From: Vogesella sp. LIG4
GTDB taxonomy: Bacteria > Pseudomonadota > Gammaproteobacteria > Burkholderiales > Chromobacteriaceae
Direction of reading: 5' to 3'
NCBI RefSeq assembly: GCF_900090205.1
Contig: NZ_LT607802.1
Location: 3,936,879-4,000,878 of the forward strand
Length of the DNA: 64,000 nt
Every line of letters starts with the position of its first letter. Position 1 is the stretch's first letter. The translations under genes and the position numbers were made by a program. Under the pieces are notes generated by a model. The model worked only from the letters and a program-made list of their open reading frames with translations. It did not search any database and was not told the origin of the DNA. This document shows, one piece after another, positions 8,471 through 17,532 of the stretch.

Positions 8471-8496
8471 ACGGGCACCTTCGGGTGCCCGTTTTT
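8471..8496 (+). terminator. maeB terminator
   Basis: ACGGGCACC, a TTC loop, then GGGTGCCCGT and a run of five T, 22 bp after the stop codon. Confidence 0.9.
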
Positions 8497-8520
8497 GTTG
8501 GCACCGCAGGTGATACCTTA

Positions 8521-8662
8521 GGGCGCCTCGAAAGACCCGGATCTTTAAGCGAGACAAGGCGCGAATGAAAAACGCCGACGCCGCATATGTTTGATATGTA
8601 AGGAGGAGTTTTTTGTGAGCAACGCAGTATCGCAACGAAAGCTGGAGTTTTTCGAGGTGCCC
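8521..8662. repeat. 142-bp imperfect palindrome (copy B1)
   Basis: The ends GGGCGCCTCGAAA and TTTTTCGAGGTGCCC are near-perfect inverted repeats. The interior holds GCGAGACAAGGCGCGAATG on the left, AACGCAGTATCGCAACG on the right and CATATGTTTGATATG at the centre. It is highly similar to the reverse complement of 19668-19790. Its right end falls 51 bp upstream of the phaM-like start. Confidence 0.75.
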
Positions 8663-8713
8663 GCTAAGATGAGGCCAGCATGCCGGCTCATCCCGGCGCC
8701 ACCGGAGAATCCC

Positions 8714-8959
8714 ATGAGCACCGACTTCAACCCCGCCGATCCGTTTGCCATGTTCCGCCAGCTGCTGCAATCCGCCACCCCGCCCGGCGCCCAGCCCTTC
8801 CTGCCGCCGATGACGGAAGAAGAAGTGGACCGCAAGATCGCCGAACTCAAGGTGGTGGAAACCTGGCTCACCATGAACCTGGGCATGCTGGCCATGCAGA
8901 TCAAGACCCTGGAAATGCAAAGGGCGGCGCTGGCGGCGCTGCGACCGAAAGAAAAATAA
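8714..8959 (+). CDS. phaM: PhaM-like polyhydroxyalkanoate granule regulator
   Basis: An 81-aa protein resembling PhaM, which in Ralstonia activates PHA synthase and links granules to the nucleoid. The recognisable part is MTEEEVDRKIAELKVVETW followed by LTMNLGMLAMQIKTLEMQ, a helical region with the PhaM-type order of residues. It lacks the long basic AlaLysPro-rich tail of Ralstonia PhaM and ends RPKEK, so DNA binding may be weak. I start at ATG 8714 with GGAGA upstream; an open frame from 8591 would run through the palindromic repeat and is unlikely to be real. The PHA synthase gene is 27 kb away. Confidence 0.65.
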   Translation: MSTDFNPADPFAMFRQLLQSATPPGAQPFLPPMTEEEVDRKIAELKVVETWLTMNLGMLAMQIKTLEMQRAALAALRPKEK

Positions 8960-8990
8960 GCCCCCCGCAAGCTTGGCCGCAACGCCTGCC

Positions 8991-9073
8991 GTAGGGCGGG
9001 TTGGCCGCAGGCCATACCCGCGCGGTATCGCACCGTTCACGCGGGTATGAACCGTTGGTTCAACCCGCCCTAC
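8991..9073. repeat. Cruciform-forming inverted repeat upstream of dnaE
   Basis: The outer arms GTAGGGCGGGTTG (8991-9003) and CAACCCGCCCTAC (9061-9073) are perfect. The inner arms CATACCCGCG (9013-9022) and CGCGGGTATG (9040-9049) are also perfect. A TTGGCCGCA motif sits at 9001-9009. The form resembles dispersed GTAGGGCGGGTT palindromes of proteobacteria. Confidence 0.7.
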
Positions 9074-9111
9074 ACCCTGCAACCAAAAGAAAAACAAGCC
9101 CCGCCGCAAGC

Positions 9112-9129
9112 TTGGCCGCATGCGGCCAA
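9112..9129. repeat. Paired TTGGCCGCA palindrome, 18 bp
   Basis: TTGGCCGCA abuts TGCGGCCAA, 55 bp upstream of the dnaE start. Single copies lie at 8973 and 9001 in the same gap. Confidence 0.9.
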
Positions 9130-9184
9130 CCCCGGCCGCCAAGCTCGTCATGACGCCCGCGCCCCCGCCCGTTACAATGGCGGG

Positions 9185-12100
9185 ATGAATGCACCCCGCT
9201 TTGTCCACCTCCGCCTCCATTCCGAATTTTCCGTCACCGATGGCATCGTCCGCCTGGACGACGCGGTAAAACGCGCCGTCAAGGACGGCATGCCGGCGCT
9301 GGGCATGTCGGACCTGATGAACATCTTCGGCATGGTCAAGTTCTACAAGGCCTGCCGCGGCAAGGGCATCAAGCCCATCGTGTCCTGCGACATCTGGGTG
9401 GAAGACGCCGAAGACCCGGAAAAGCTCAGCCGCCTGATGCTGGTGGTGAAGAACCGCGCCGGCTACGGCCGGCTGTGCGAGCTGCTGGCCGAGGCCTACA
9501 CCCACAACCAGCACCGCGGCCGCGCGCAGATCAAGCGCAGCTGGCTGGAAGCCGGTGACAACAGCAACCTGCTGTGCCTGTCCGGCGCCCACCTGGGCGA
9601 CGTGGGGCTGGCGCTGGCCAACGGCAACCTGGACGAAGCACGCCAGCGCGCCGACTACTGGGCCGGCATGTTCCCCGGCGGCTTCTACCTGGAAGTGCAG
9701 CGCGTGGACAACCCGCAGGTGGAAAACGTGGTACAGGCCACACTATGGCTGGCCGGCGAAACCGGCCTGCCGGTGGTGGCCACCCACCCCATCCAGTTCA
9801 TGGATGCGGACGACTTCAAGGCGCATGAGGCGCGGGTGTGCATTGCCGAAGGCTATACCCTGTCCGACAAGCGCCGGCCGAAGGACTTTGCCGAGTGCCA
9901 GTACTTCCTGTCCACCGAGGAGATGCTGGCCCGCTTTGCCGACATTCCCGAGGCGCTGGCCAACTCGGTGGAGATTGCCCGCCGCTGCAACGTCACCGTG
10001 CAGCTGGGCAAGAACTACCTGCCGCAATTCCCCACCCCGGACGGCATGTCGCTGGACGACTACCTGGTGCACCTCTCCAAGGAGGGCCTGGAGACGCGGC
10101 TGGAAAAACTGTACCCGGACCCGGAACTGCGCGCCGCCGAGCGCCCGCGCTACGACGAGCGCCTGGCCATCGAGTGCAAGACCATCATCGACATGGGCTT
10201 CCCCGGCTACTTCCTGATCGTGGCGGACTTCATCAACTGGGCGAAGAACAACGGCTGCCCGGTAGGCCCGGGCCGCGGCTCCGGTGCCGGTTCGCTGGTG
10301 GCCTACAGCATCGGCATTACCGACATCGACCCGCTGGCCTACGCGCTGCTGTTCGAACGCTTCCTGAACCCGGAGCGGGTATCCATGCCCGACTTCGACA
10401 TCGACTTCTGCCAGGACAACCGCTACCGGGTAATCGAATACGTGCGCCAGGCCTACGGCGCCGAGGCGGTGAGCCAGATCGCCACCTTCGGCACCATGGC
10501 GGCCAAGGCGGTGGTGCGCGACGTTGGCCGCGTGCTGGACCTGCCCTATATGTTCTGCGACGGCGTCTCCAAGCTGATTCCCGCCGCGCCCGGCAAGCAG
10601 TATTCGCTGGACGACGCAGTGGAAATGGAGCCGGTACTGCGCGAGCGGCTGGAGAACGAGGAAGAGCTGCGCGAGATGTGGGCGCTGGCCAAGAAGCTAG
10701 AAGGCCTCACCCGCGGCATCGGCATGCACGCCGGCGGCGTGCTGATCGCGCCGGGCAAGATCACCGACTTCTGCCCGGTGTACCAGGCCAGCGGCGACGA
10801 CGCGGTGCCGGTATCGATGCTGGACAAGGACGACGTGGAACAGGTCGGGCTGGTGAAGTTCGACTTCCTGGGCCTGCGCAACCTGACCATTATCGACCTG
10901 GCAGTGCGCTACATCAAAGCGCTGGACCCCTCGTTCACCACCGACATCAACCTGCTGGAATTCACCGACCCGGCCGCCTACAAGGTACTGCAGCAGGCCA
11001 ACACCACCGGCGTGTTCCAGCTTGAATCGGACGGCATGAAGCGGCTGCTGGAAAAACTCGGCCCCGACCGTTTCGAAGACATCATCGCGGTGCTGGCGCT
11101 GTACCGCCCGGGCCCGCTGGGCTCCGGCATGGTGGACGACTTCATTCTCCGTAAAGCCGGCAAGCAGGAGGTGGACTACTTCCACCCCGATCTGCAGGCC
11201 TGCCTGGACCCGACCTACGGCGTGATCGTGTATCAGGAACAGGTGATGCAGATCTCGCAGATCATCGGCGGCTACACCCTGGGCGGCGCCGACATGCTGC
11301 GCCGCGCGATGGGCAAGAAGAAGCCGGAGGAAATGGCCGAGCACCGCGGCAAGATTGCCGCCGGTGCCAAGGAAAAAGGCTACGACCCGGCACTGGCCGA
11401 GATGCTGTTCGACCTGATGGCCAAGTTCGCCGAGTACGGCTTCAACAAGTCGCACACCGCGGCCTACGCGGTGGTGTCGTACCAGACGGCGTGGCTGAAG
11501 GCGCACCACACCTCGGCCTTCATGGCCGCCACCATGTCGTCGGAACTGGACAACACCGACCAGCTGAAGGTGTTCTACGACGACAGTATCGATAGCAAGA
11601 ACGGCCTCAAATTCCTGCCGCCGGACGTGAACGAAAGCTTCTACCGCTTCGTGCCGGTGGACCGCAAACACATCCGCTACGCGCTGGGCGCCATCAAGGG
11701 CACCGGCGAGGCGGCGGTGGATCACATCGTGGCGGTGCGCAACGAAAGCGGCAAATTCACCAGCCTGTTCGACTTCTGCTCGCGCACCGACAAGAAACTG
11801 GTCAACAAGCGCGTAATCGAGGCGCTGATCCGTGCCGGTGCCTTCGACAGCATCGACCCGCACCGCGCACGGCTGTTCGCCAACGTCGGCCTGGCCATGA
11901 GCGCCGCCGAGCAGGAAGCGGCCAACGCCAGTCAGGGCGGGCTGTTCGACATGTTCGGCGAAGACGTGGCGCCCAGCGTGGAAATGGTGGACTGTAAACC
12001 ATGGACCCCGGCGGTGCAGCTGGCGGAAGAGAAGATCGCCATCGGCTACTACCTGTCCGGCCACCCATTCACCGCCTACGAGAAGGAAGTGCGCGGCTTC

Positions 12101-12634
12101 ATCAAGACGCCGCTGAACCGCATCCAGCCCAAGCGCGAGCCGCAGCTGCTGGCCGGCTTCGTCACCGGCATCCGCACCAAGGTGGGCAGCCGCGGCAAGA
12201 TGGCCTTCGTACAGCTGGACGATGGCAGCGCCAAGCTGGAAGTGAGCCTGTTCGCCGAAGCGGTGGACGCCAACCGCACCAAGCTGAAGGACGACATCGT
12301 GCTGGTGGTGGAAGGCAAGGTGAGCGAGGACAAGTTCTCCGGCGGCCTGCGCATCGTGGCTGACCAGCTGTACGAGCTGGGCGAGGCGCGCAGCCGCTAC
12401 GCGCGCAGCCTGGCGATCCAGATGAAGGCCAGCCACGACGTGACCTCGCTGCGCAACATCCTCACCCCCTACCGCAGCGAGGAAGCCGGCTGCCCGGTGC
12501 GCATCAGCTACCAGAACGACAAGGCCAAGGGCGACCTGATGCTGCCGCCGGAATGGGGCGTGCGGCTGGACGACAGCCTGCTGGTGACGCTGGAAGACTG
12601 GCTGGGCGAGCGCACCGTGAAGGTGCTGTGGTAA
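9185..12634 (+). CDS. dnaE: DNA polymerase III alpha subunit
   Basis: A 1149-aa replicative polymerase catalytic subunit. The N-terminal PHP domain opens FVHLRLHSEFSVTDG. The palm domain carries MPDFDIDF with Asp405 and Asp407, matching the E. coli catalytic pair Asp401/Asp403, and GPGRGSGAGSLVAY lies upstream of it. A helix-hairpin-helix region and an OB-fold (LLAGFVTGIRTKVGSRGKM) follow near the C-terminus. I chose ATG 9185 because the preceding in-frame codons have no family similarity and run through repeats. Length is that of the DnaE1 family. Confidence 0.96.
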   Translation: MNAPRFVHLRLHSEFSVTDGIVRLDDAVKRAVKDGMPALGMSDLMNIFGMVKFYKACRGKGIKPIVSCDIWVEDAEDPEKLSRLMLVVKNRAGYGRLCELLAEAYTHNQHRGRAQIKRSWLEAGDNSNLLCLSGAHLGDVGLALANGNLDEARQRADYWAGMFPGGFYLEVQRVDNPQVENVVQATLWLAGETGLPVVATHPIQFMDADDFKAHEARVCIAEGYTLSDKRRPKDFAECQYFLSTEEMLARFADIPEALANSVEIARRCNVTVQLGKNYLPQFPTPDGMSLDDYLVHLSKEGLETRLEKLYPDPELRAAERPRYDERLAIECKTIIDMGFPGYFLIVADFINWAKNNGCPVGPGRGSGAGSLVAYSIGITDIDPLAYALLFERFLNPERVSMPDFDIDFCQDNRYRVIEYVRQAYGAEAVSQIATFGTMAAKAVVRDVGRVLDLPYMFCDGVSKLIPAAPGKQYSLDDAVEMEPVLRERLENEEELREMWALAKKLEGLTRGIGMHAGGVLIAPGKITDFCPVYQASGDDAVPVSMLDKDDVEQVGLVKFDFLGLRNLTIIDLAVRYIKALDPSFTTDINLLEFTDPAAYKVLQQANTTGVFQLESDGMKRLLEKLGPDRFEDIIAVLALYRPGPLGSGMVDDFILRKAGKQEVDYFHPDLQACLDPTYGVIVYQEQVMQISQIIGGYTLGGADMLRRAMGKKKPEEMAEHRGKIAAGAKEKGYDPALAEMLFDLMAKFAEYGFNKSHTAAYAVVSYQTAWLKAHHTSAFMAATMSSELDNTDQLKVFYDDSIDSKNGLKFLPPDVNESFYRFVPVDRKHIRYALGAIKGTGEAAVDHIVAVRNESGKFTSLFDFCSRTDKKLVNKRVIEALIRAGAFDSIDPHRARLFANVGLAMSAAEQEAANASQGGLFDMFGEDVAPSVEMVDCKPWTPAVQLAEEKIAIGYYLSGHPFTAYEKEVRGFIKTPLNRIQPKREPQLLAGFVTGIRTKVGSRGKMAFVQLDDGSAKLEVSLFAEAVDANRTKLKDDIVLVVEGKVSEDKFSGGLRIVADQLYELGEARSRYARSLAIQMKASHDVTSLRNILTPYRSEEAGCPVRISYQNDKAKGDLMLPPEWGVRLDDSLLVTLEDWLGERTVKVLW

Positions 12635-12651
12635 GCGCCGGCACTATCGAC

Positions 12652-12678
12652 AACGGCAAGCCTCGGCTTGCCGTTTTT
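12652..12678 (+). terminator. dnaE terminator
   Basis: AACGGCAAGCC, a TC loop, GGCTTGCCGTT and a T-run, 17 bp after the stop. Confidence 0.9.
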
Positions 12679-12770
12679 GCACTCTCACGGCGGCTTGCGG
12701 CCAACCTTGCTGCCTGACCTTGGCCGCAGTTGCCGTTATCATTACCGCCTCCCACCACAGGAACCCTGCC

Positions 12771-13382
12771 ATGCTGTCCTCGCTGCTGCTGTTCAGTGCC
12801 ACCGCTGCCCTGCTCACCATCACCCCCGGTCTCGATACCGCGCTGGTGCTGCGCACCGCCGTCAACGAAGGCCGCCGTGCCGCGCTGGCTGCCGGCATCG
12901 GTATCTGTTGCGGCGTGCTGGCCTGGGGCGTGATCGTGGCCTGCGGGCTGGGTGCGCTGCTGCACACCTCCGCCCTCGCCTACACGCTGCTGCGCGTGAT
13001 CGGCGCCGGCTGGCTGCTGTGGCTGGGCGTGCAGCTGCTGCGCCGCCGCAGCGAGCCTGCGGCCAACCCTGATGCCACGCGCGAAGCCGGCGGCAACTGG
13101 TTCTGGCGCGGCGTGCTGACCAATCTGCTCAACCCCAAGGTGGGGCTGTTCTACCTCACCTTCCTGCCGCAGTTCCTGCAGCCGCAGGACAGCGTGCTGT
13201 GGATGAGCCTGACCATGGCGCTGATCCACGCGCTGGAAGGGGTGATCTGGTTCGCGCTGCTCGTCCTGGTGGCGGCCCGCGCCAGCGCCTGGCTGCAGGC
13301 ACCTGCGGTACGCCGCGGCATGGACCGCCTGCTGGGCGTCGCCTTCATCGGCTTTGGCGCCAAACTGGCGCTGGATCACTAA
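12771..13382 (+). CDS. LysE/RhtB family amino-acid exporter
   Basis: A 203-aa inner-membrane protein with about six hydrophobic segments. The opening FSATAALLTITPGLDTALVLRTAVNEGRRAALAAGIGI holds the TPGP-like motif and the Gly/Arg pattern of the RhtB family, and LTNLLNPKVGLFYLTFLPQF is its second signature. Members export homoserine, threonine or other amino acids; the substrate here is unknown. I start at ATG 12771; a TTG start at 12720 belongs to a TTGGCCGCA motif. It lies 23 bp before the next permease gene and is probably co-transcribed with it. Confidence 0.85.
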   Translation: MLSSLLLFSATAALLTITPGLDTALVLRTAVNEGRRAALAAGIGICCGVLAWGVIVACGLGALLHTSALAYTLLRVIGAGWLLWLGVQLLRRRSEPAANPDATREAGGNWFWRGVLTNLLNPKVGLFYLTFLPQFLQPQDSVLWMSLTMALIHALEGVIWFALLVLVAARASAWLQAPAVRRGMDRLLGVAFIGFGAKLALDH

Positions 13383-13405
13383 ACCTCCCACTACCCCACC
13401 CGAAC

Positions 13406-14632
13406 ATGACCGCCACCATCGTCACCATTTTCACCCTGGTCTACCTGGGCATGATCCTGGGCGGCCTGCCCTTGCTGCAGCTGGACCGCACCGGCGTGGC
13501 ACTGCTGGGCGCCATCGCGCTGATCGGCCTGGACGCCGTGAGCCTGCCGCAGGCGGTAGCCGCCGTTCACCTGCCCACCGTCATCCTGCTGTTCTCCTTC
13601 ATGGTGGTATCGGCGCAGATGCGGCTGGGCGGCTTCTACGGCTGGGCCACCCGCGGCATGGCCGCGCTGCCGGTATCGCCGCCGCGGCTGCTGGGACTAC
13701 TGATCGTGATGTCCGGCGCACTGTCGGCGGTGTTCAGCAATGACATCGTCTGCCTGGCGATGGCGCCGGTGCTGGTGCAGGCCTGTTTGCAGCGCCAGCT
13801 GAACCCGGTGCCCTTCCTGCTGGGGCTGGCTTGTGCGTCCAATATCGGCTCCGCCGCCACGCTGATCGGCAACCCGCAGAACATCCTGATCGGCCAGACG
13901 CTGCAACTGTCGTTTGCCGGCTATCTGCTGCAGGCCATCGTGCCGGTGCTGCTGGGGCTGGCCGCCTGCTGGGCGATCATCGTATGGCAGACCCGTGGCG
14001 ACTGGGCAAGCACAGCAGCAGCGCCGCCGGCAGCGGAGCTGCGCAGCGACGAGCCGCCGCTGGACCGCTGGCAGAGCGTCAAGGGCCTGGCGGTGGCCGG
14101 CGTGCTGCTCGCGCTGTTCCTGTTCTCGCCGCTGCCGCACGAGCAGGTAGCGCTGGCCGGCGCCGGCCTGCTGCTGATGAGCCGCAAGCTGCACTCCGCG
14201 CGCATGCTGGGGCTGGTGGACTGGGAGGTGCTGGTGCTGTTCGCCGGGCTGTTCATCGTCAACCACGCGCTGCAGGGTACCGGCCTGCCGGCCGAGGCAG
14301 TGAGCTGGCTGGCGGCGCAAGGGGTGCGGCTGAGCGAACCGTGGACGCTGTTCGGCACCACCTTCGTACTGTCCAACATCATCTCCAACGTGCCGGCGGT
14401 GATGCTGCTGCTGCCGGTAGCCAGCCATGCACTGGCCGGCAGCATGCTGGCGCTGGTCAGCACCCTGGCCGGCAACCTGCTGATCGTCGGCAGCATCGCC
14501 AACATCCTGGTGGTGGATGCCGCCGCCCGCCACGGCGTGCGCATCGACTGGCGCCGCCACGCGCGTACCGGCGTGCCGGTAACGCTGGCCACGCTGCTGA
14601 TCTGCGCGCTGTATTTCGCTATCCGGCTGTAG
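13406..14632 (+). CDS. SLC13/ArsB-like anion permease
   Basis: A 408-aa integral membrane protein with about ten or eleven hydrophobic segments. It carries SNDIVCLAMAPVLVQAC near residue 110 and ASNIGSAATLIGNPQNILIG near 145, the hairpin-loop motif of the ion transporter superfamily that includes ArsB, NhaD, CitMHS and SLC13 carriers. A second related motif is SNIISNVPAVMLLLP near 325. Substrate cannot be assigned: arsenite, citrate, sulphate or other anions are all possible, and no ars or cit genes lie nearby. Confidence 0.75.
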   Translation: MTATIVTIFTLVYLGMILGGLPLLQLDRTGVALLGAIALIGLDAVSLPQAVAAVHLPTVILLFSFMVVSAQMRLGGFYGWATRGMAALPVSPPRLLGLLIVMSGALSAVFSNDIVCLAMAPVLVQACLQRQLNPVPFLLGLACASNIGSAATLIGNPQNILIGQTLQLSFAGYLLQAIVPVLLGLAACWAIIVWQTRGDWASTAAAPPAAELRSDEPPLDRWQSVKGLAVAGVLLALFLFSPLPHEQVALAGAGLLLMSRKLHSARMLGLVDWEVLVLFAGLFIVNHALQGTGLPAEAVSWLAAQGVRLSEPWTLFGTTFVLSNIISNVPAVMLLLPVASHALAGSMLALVSTLAGNLLIVGSIANILVVDAAARHGVRIDWRRHARTGVPVTLATLLICALYFAIRL

Positions 14633-14725
14633 CGCCAGGCGGAGGGGGCAGCGGCATATATCCCTTGAATTCATACGGTCTTGTTCAGTAGTCTTCCAGC
14701 AGGACAACAGCAACAAGAAGCCGCC

Positions 14726-16396
14726 ATGCCCACCCTGCCCGCCTTCCGCCCGCGCCTGCTCGACAGCCTGCAACACTACAGCCGCGCGCTGTTGCGCCAG
14801 GACCTGATGGCCGGCATTACCGTCGGCATCGTGGCGCTGCCGCTGGCCATGGCCTTTGCCATCGCTTCCGGCGTGCCGCCGCAGGCCGGCATCTTCACCG
14901 CCGTCATCGCCGGCCTGCTCGCCTCGCTGCTGGGCGGCACCAGGTTGTGCGTCACCGGCCCTACCGGCGCCTTCATCGTCATCATCTACGGCATCGTGGT
15001 GAAGTACGGCGTGGCCAACCTGATCATCTGCACCTTCATTGCCGGTGCAATGCTGGTGCTGATGGGACTGCTGCGGCTGGGGCAGGTAATCAAGTTCTTC
15101 CCGATGCCGCTGATCACCGGCTTCACCAACGGCATCGCGGTGCTGATCTTCCTTACCCAGCTGAAGGACTTCTTCGGCCTGCCCATCGCGCAGATGCCGG
15201 CCGGCTTCTTTGCGGTATTGCATGCGCTGCGCCAGCACATCGCCGACTTCGACCCGCTGACGCTGGCCATCTCCGCCGCCTCGCTGCTGCTGATCCTGCT
15301 GTGGCCCAGGCGCCTGAACAGCCGCCTGCCCGGCCCCTTCGTGGCGCTGGTACTGGCCACCCTCACCGTGGGCCTGTTCCACCTGCCGCTGGCCACCATC
15401 GGCAGCAAGTTCGGCGGCATTCCGCAGGGGCTGCCGGCCTTCCATGGCCTGACGCTGGACCCGCAGCACCTGTCGGACCTGCTCACCCCGGCCTTCACCA
15501 TCGCGCTGCTGGGGGCCATCGAATCGCTGCTGTGCGCGGTGGTGGCCGACAGCCTTACCGGCGACAAGCACGACGCCAACCAGGAGCTGATTGCCCAGGG
15601 CATCGCCAATATGGTGGTGCCGTTCTTCGGCGGCATCCCCGCCACCGGCGCGGTGGCGCGCACTGCCACCAATATCGGCAACGGCGGCAAGACGCCGGTG
15701 GCCGGCATCGTGCACGCGCTGTTGCTGCTGATCATCATCCTGGTGGCCGCGCCACTGGCTGCCTACATTCCGCTGGCGGCGCTGGCGGCAATACTGATCG
15801 CGGTGGCGCTGAAAATGGGCGACTGGGATATCCGCAAGGCGGCGCAGTTTCCGCGCCAGGACACAGCCATCCTGATCGTCACTTTCGTGCTGACCGTGGT
15901 GTTCGACCTGACCATTGCGGTGGAGATTGGCCTGCTGAGTGCCGCGGTGCTGTTCATCCGCCGCATGGCGGCCAGCACCAGCGTGCAGCAGCTGCGCCCG
16001 GAGCACGCCCAGCTGTTCGAGCGGCATTCGATCGCCGGCAAGACGGTGCCGGACGGCTGCGTAGCCTACCGGGTGGAGGGCGCGCTGTTCTTCGGCGCCG
16101 CCGATACGCTGGAGCGGCTGGTCAGCCAGCCTTCCAGCGTGCGGGTGGTGATCCTGCAGTTGCACCGGCTGGTGCTGCTGGACACCACCGGCCTGCTGGC
16201 GCTGTCCACCCTGCACCAGCGGCTGGCGGAGCAGGACCGCACGCTGATCCTGTGCGGCGCCGGCAACGAGGTCACCAGCATGCTGCGCAACGCGCGGCTG
16301 GCACACGAGATGGGCGTGGGCAACATCCAGCCCGACCTCACCACCGCGCTGCGCCGCGCCGAGGAAGTGCTGACCAGCGGCGTGGTATGGGGCTGA
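14726..16396 (+). CDS. SulP family anion transporter with STAS domain
   Basis: A 556-aa inner-membrane transporter. The membrane domain starts ITVGIVALPLAMAFAIASGVPPQAGIFTAVIAG, the SulP signature, with CVTGPTGAFIVI and NGIAVLIFLTQLKDFFG further on. A cytoplasmic STAS domain covers about residues 430-550 (SVRVVILQLHRLVLLDTTGLLAL). Members carry sulphate, bicarbonate or dicarboxylates; nothing here fixes the substrate. I start at ATG 14726 (MPTLPAFRPR). A TTG start at 14681 would add 15 residues without a ribosome site. Confidence 0.85.
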   Translation: MPTLPAFRPRLLDSLQHYSRALLRQDLMAGITVGIVALPLAMAFAIASGVPPQAGIFTAVIAGLLASLLGGTRLCVTGPTGAFIVIIYGIVVKYGVANLIICTFIAGAMLVLMGLLRLGQVIKFFPMPLITGFTNGIAVLIFLTQLKDFFGLPIAQMPAGFFAVLHALRQHIADFDPLTLAISAASLLLILLWPRRLNSRLPGPFVALVLATLTVGLFHLPLATIGSKFGGIPQGLPAFHGLTLDPQHLSDLLTPAFTIALLGAIESLLCAVVADSLTGDKHDANQELIAQGIANMVVPFFGGIPATGAVARTATNIGNGGKTPVAGIVHALLLLIIILVAAPLAAYIPLAALAAILIAVALKMGDWDIRKAAQFPRQDTAILIVTFVLTVVFDLTIAVEIGLLSAAVLFIRRMAASTSVQQLRPEHAQLFERHSIAGKTVPDGCVAYRVEGALFFGAADTLERLVSQPSSVRVVILQLHRLVLLDTTGLLALSTLHQRLAEQDRTLILCGAGNEVTSMLRNARLAHEMGVGNIQPDLTTALRRAEEVLTSGVVWG

Positions 16397-16398
16397 GC

Positions 16399-16422
16399 CA
16401 TGCGGCCAACGTTGGCCGCATG
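16399..16422. repeat. 24-bp perfect palindrome of paired TTGGCCGCA motifs
   Basis: CATGCGGCCAAC abuts GTTGGCCGCATG, so here the two motifs point outward. It starts 3 bp after the SulP stop. Confidence 0.9.
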
Positions 16423-16448
16423 AGGTGGCCGATCACCTTGCCGCACGC

Positions 16449-16476
16449 AAAAAAGCCAGTCCGTAGACTGGCTTTT
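16449..16476. terminator. Bidirectional terminator between the SulP gene and accD
   Basis: AAAAGCCAGTC, a CGTA loop, then GACTGGCTTTT. A-run and T-run flanks make it usable for both convergent genes. Confidence 0.85.
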
Positions 16477-16493
16477 CATATGGCGTCGCCTGA

Positions 16494-17366
<873 letters not shown>

Positions 17367-17386
17367 GCTGACTCCTTGAATCAAAT

Positions 17387-17415
17387 ACTGCGGCCAACCT
17401 GGCGTTGGCCGCAGT
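17387..17415. repeat. Hairpin of outward-facing TTGGCCGCA motifs between trpA and accD
   Basis: ACTGCGGCCAAC and GTTGGCCGCAGT form a 12-bp perfect stem around a 5-bp CTGGC loop. Confidence 0.85.
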
Positions 17416-17457
17416 GCTGCTGGTACGGGTGTCCAGCGTTGTCCTAATCACCTGCCT

Positions 17458-17523
17458 GCGATCTGCTGCGCGTGGTGAAAACCTTACGCGGTGCGTACGC
17501 CTTCGGAATACACGCGAGATCGC
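17458..17523. repeat. Short, degenerate palindromic repeat (copy A3)
   Basis: The ends GCGATCTGCTGCGCG and ACGCGAGATCGC match the termini of the 40486-40607 element, but the middle is only about 40 bp. It looks like a deleted copy, lying between trpA and accD. Confidence 0.5.
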
Positions 17524-17532
17524 AATCAGGTG

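Noticed and set aside
6160..8478. Minus-strand open frame of 772 codons across maeB
   Set aside because: It mirrors the whole of maeB in the antisense frame. The translation is rich in His, Gly and Gln, as expected from a GC-rich shadow, and has no start signal or family motif.
8591..8713. N-terminal extension of the phaM-like gene
   Set aside because: The extra codons are palindromic-repeat sequence and the internal ATG at 8714 has a good ribosome site.
13697..16306. Minus-strand open frame of 869 codons across two transporter genes
   Set aside because: It spans two clear membrane-protein genes and a gap, with a His/Gln/Arg-rich translation typical of antisense frames at high GC.
17458..17523. 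trp attenuator or leader before accD
   Set aside because: There is no Trp-rich leader peptide and the sequence ends match the dispersed palindromic repeat, so it is treated as a degenerate repeat copy.
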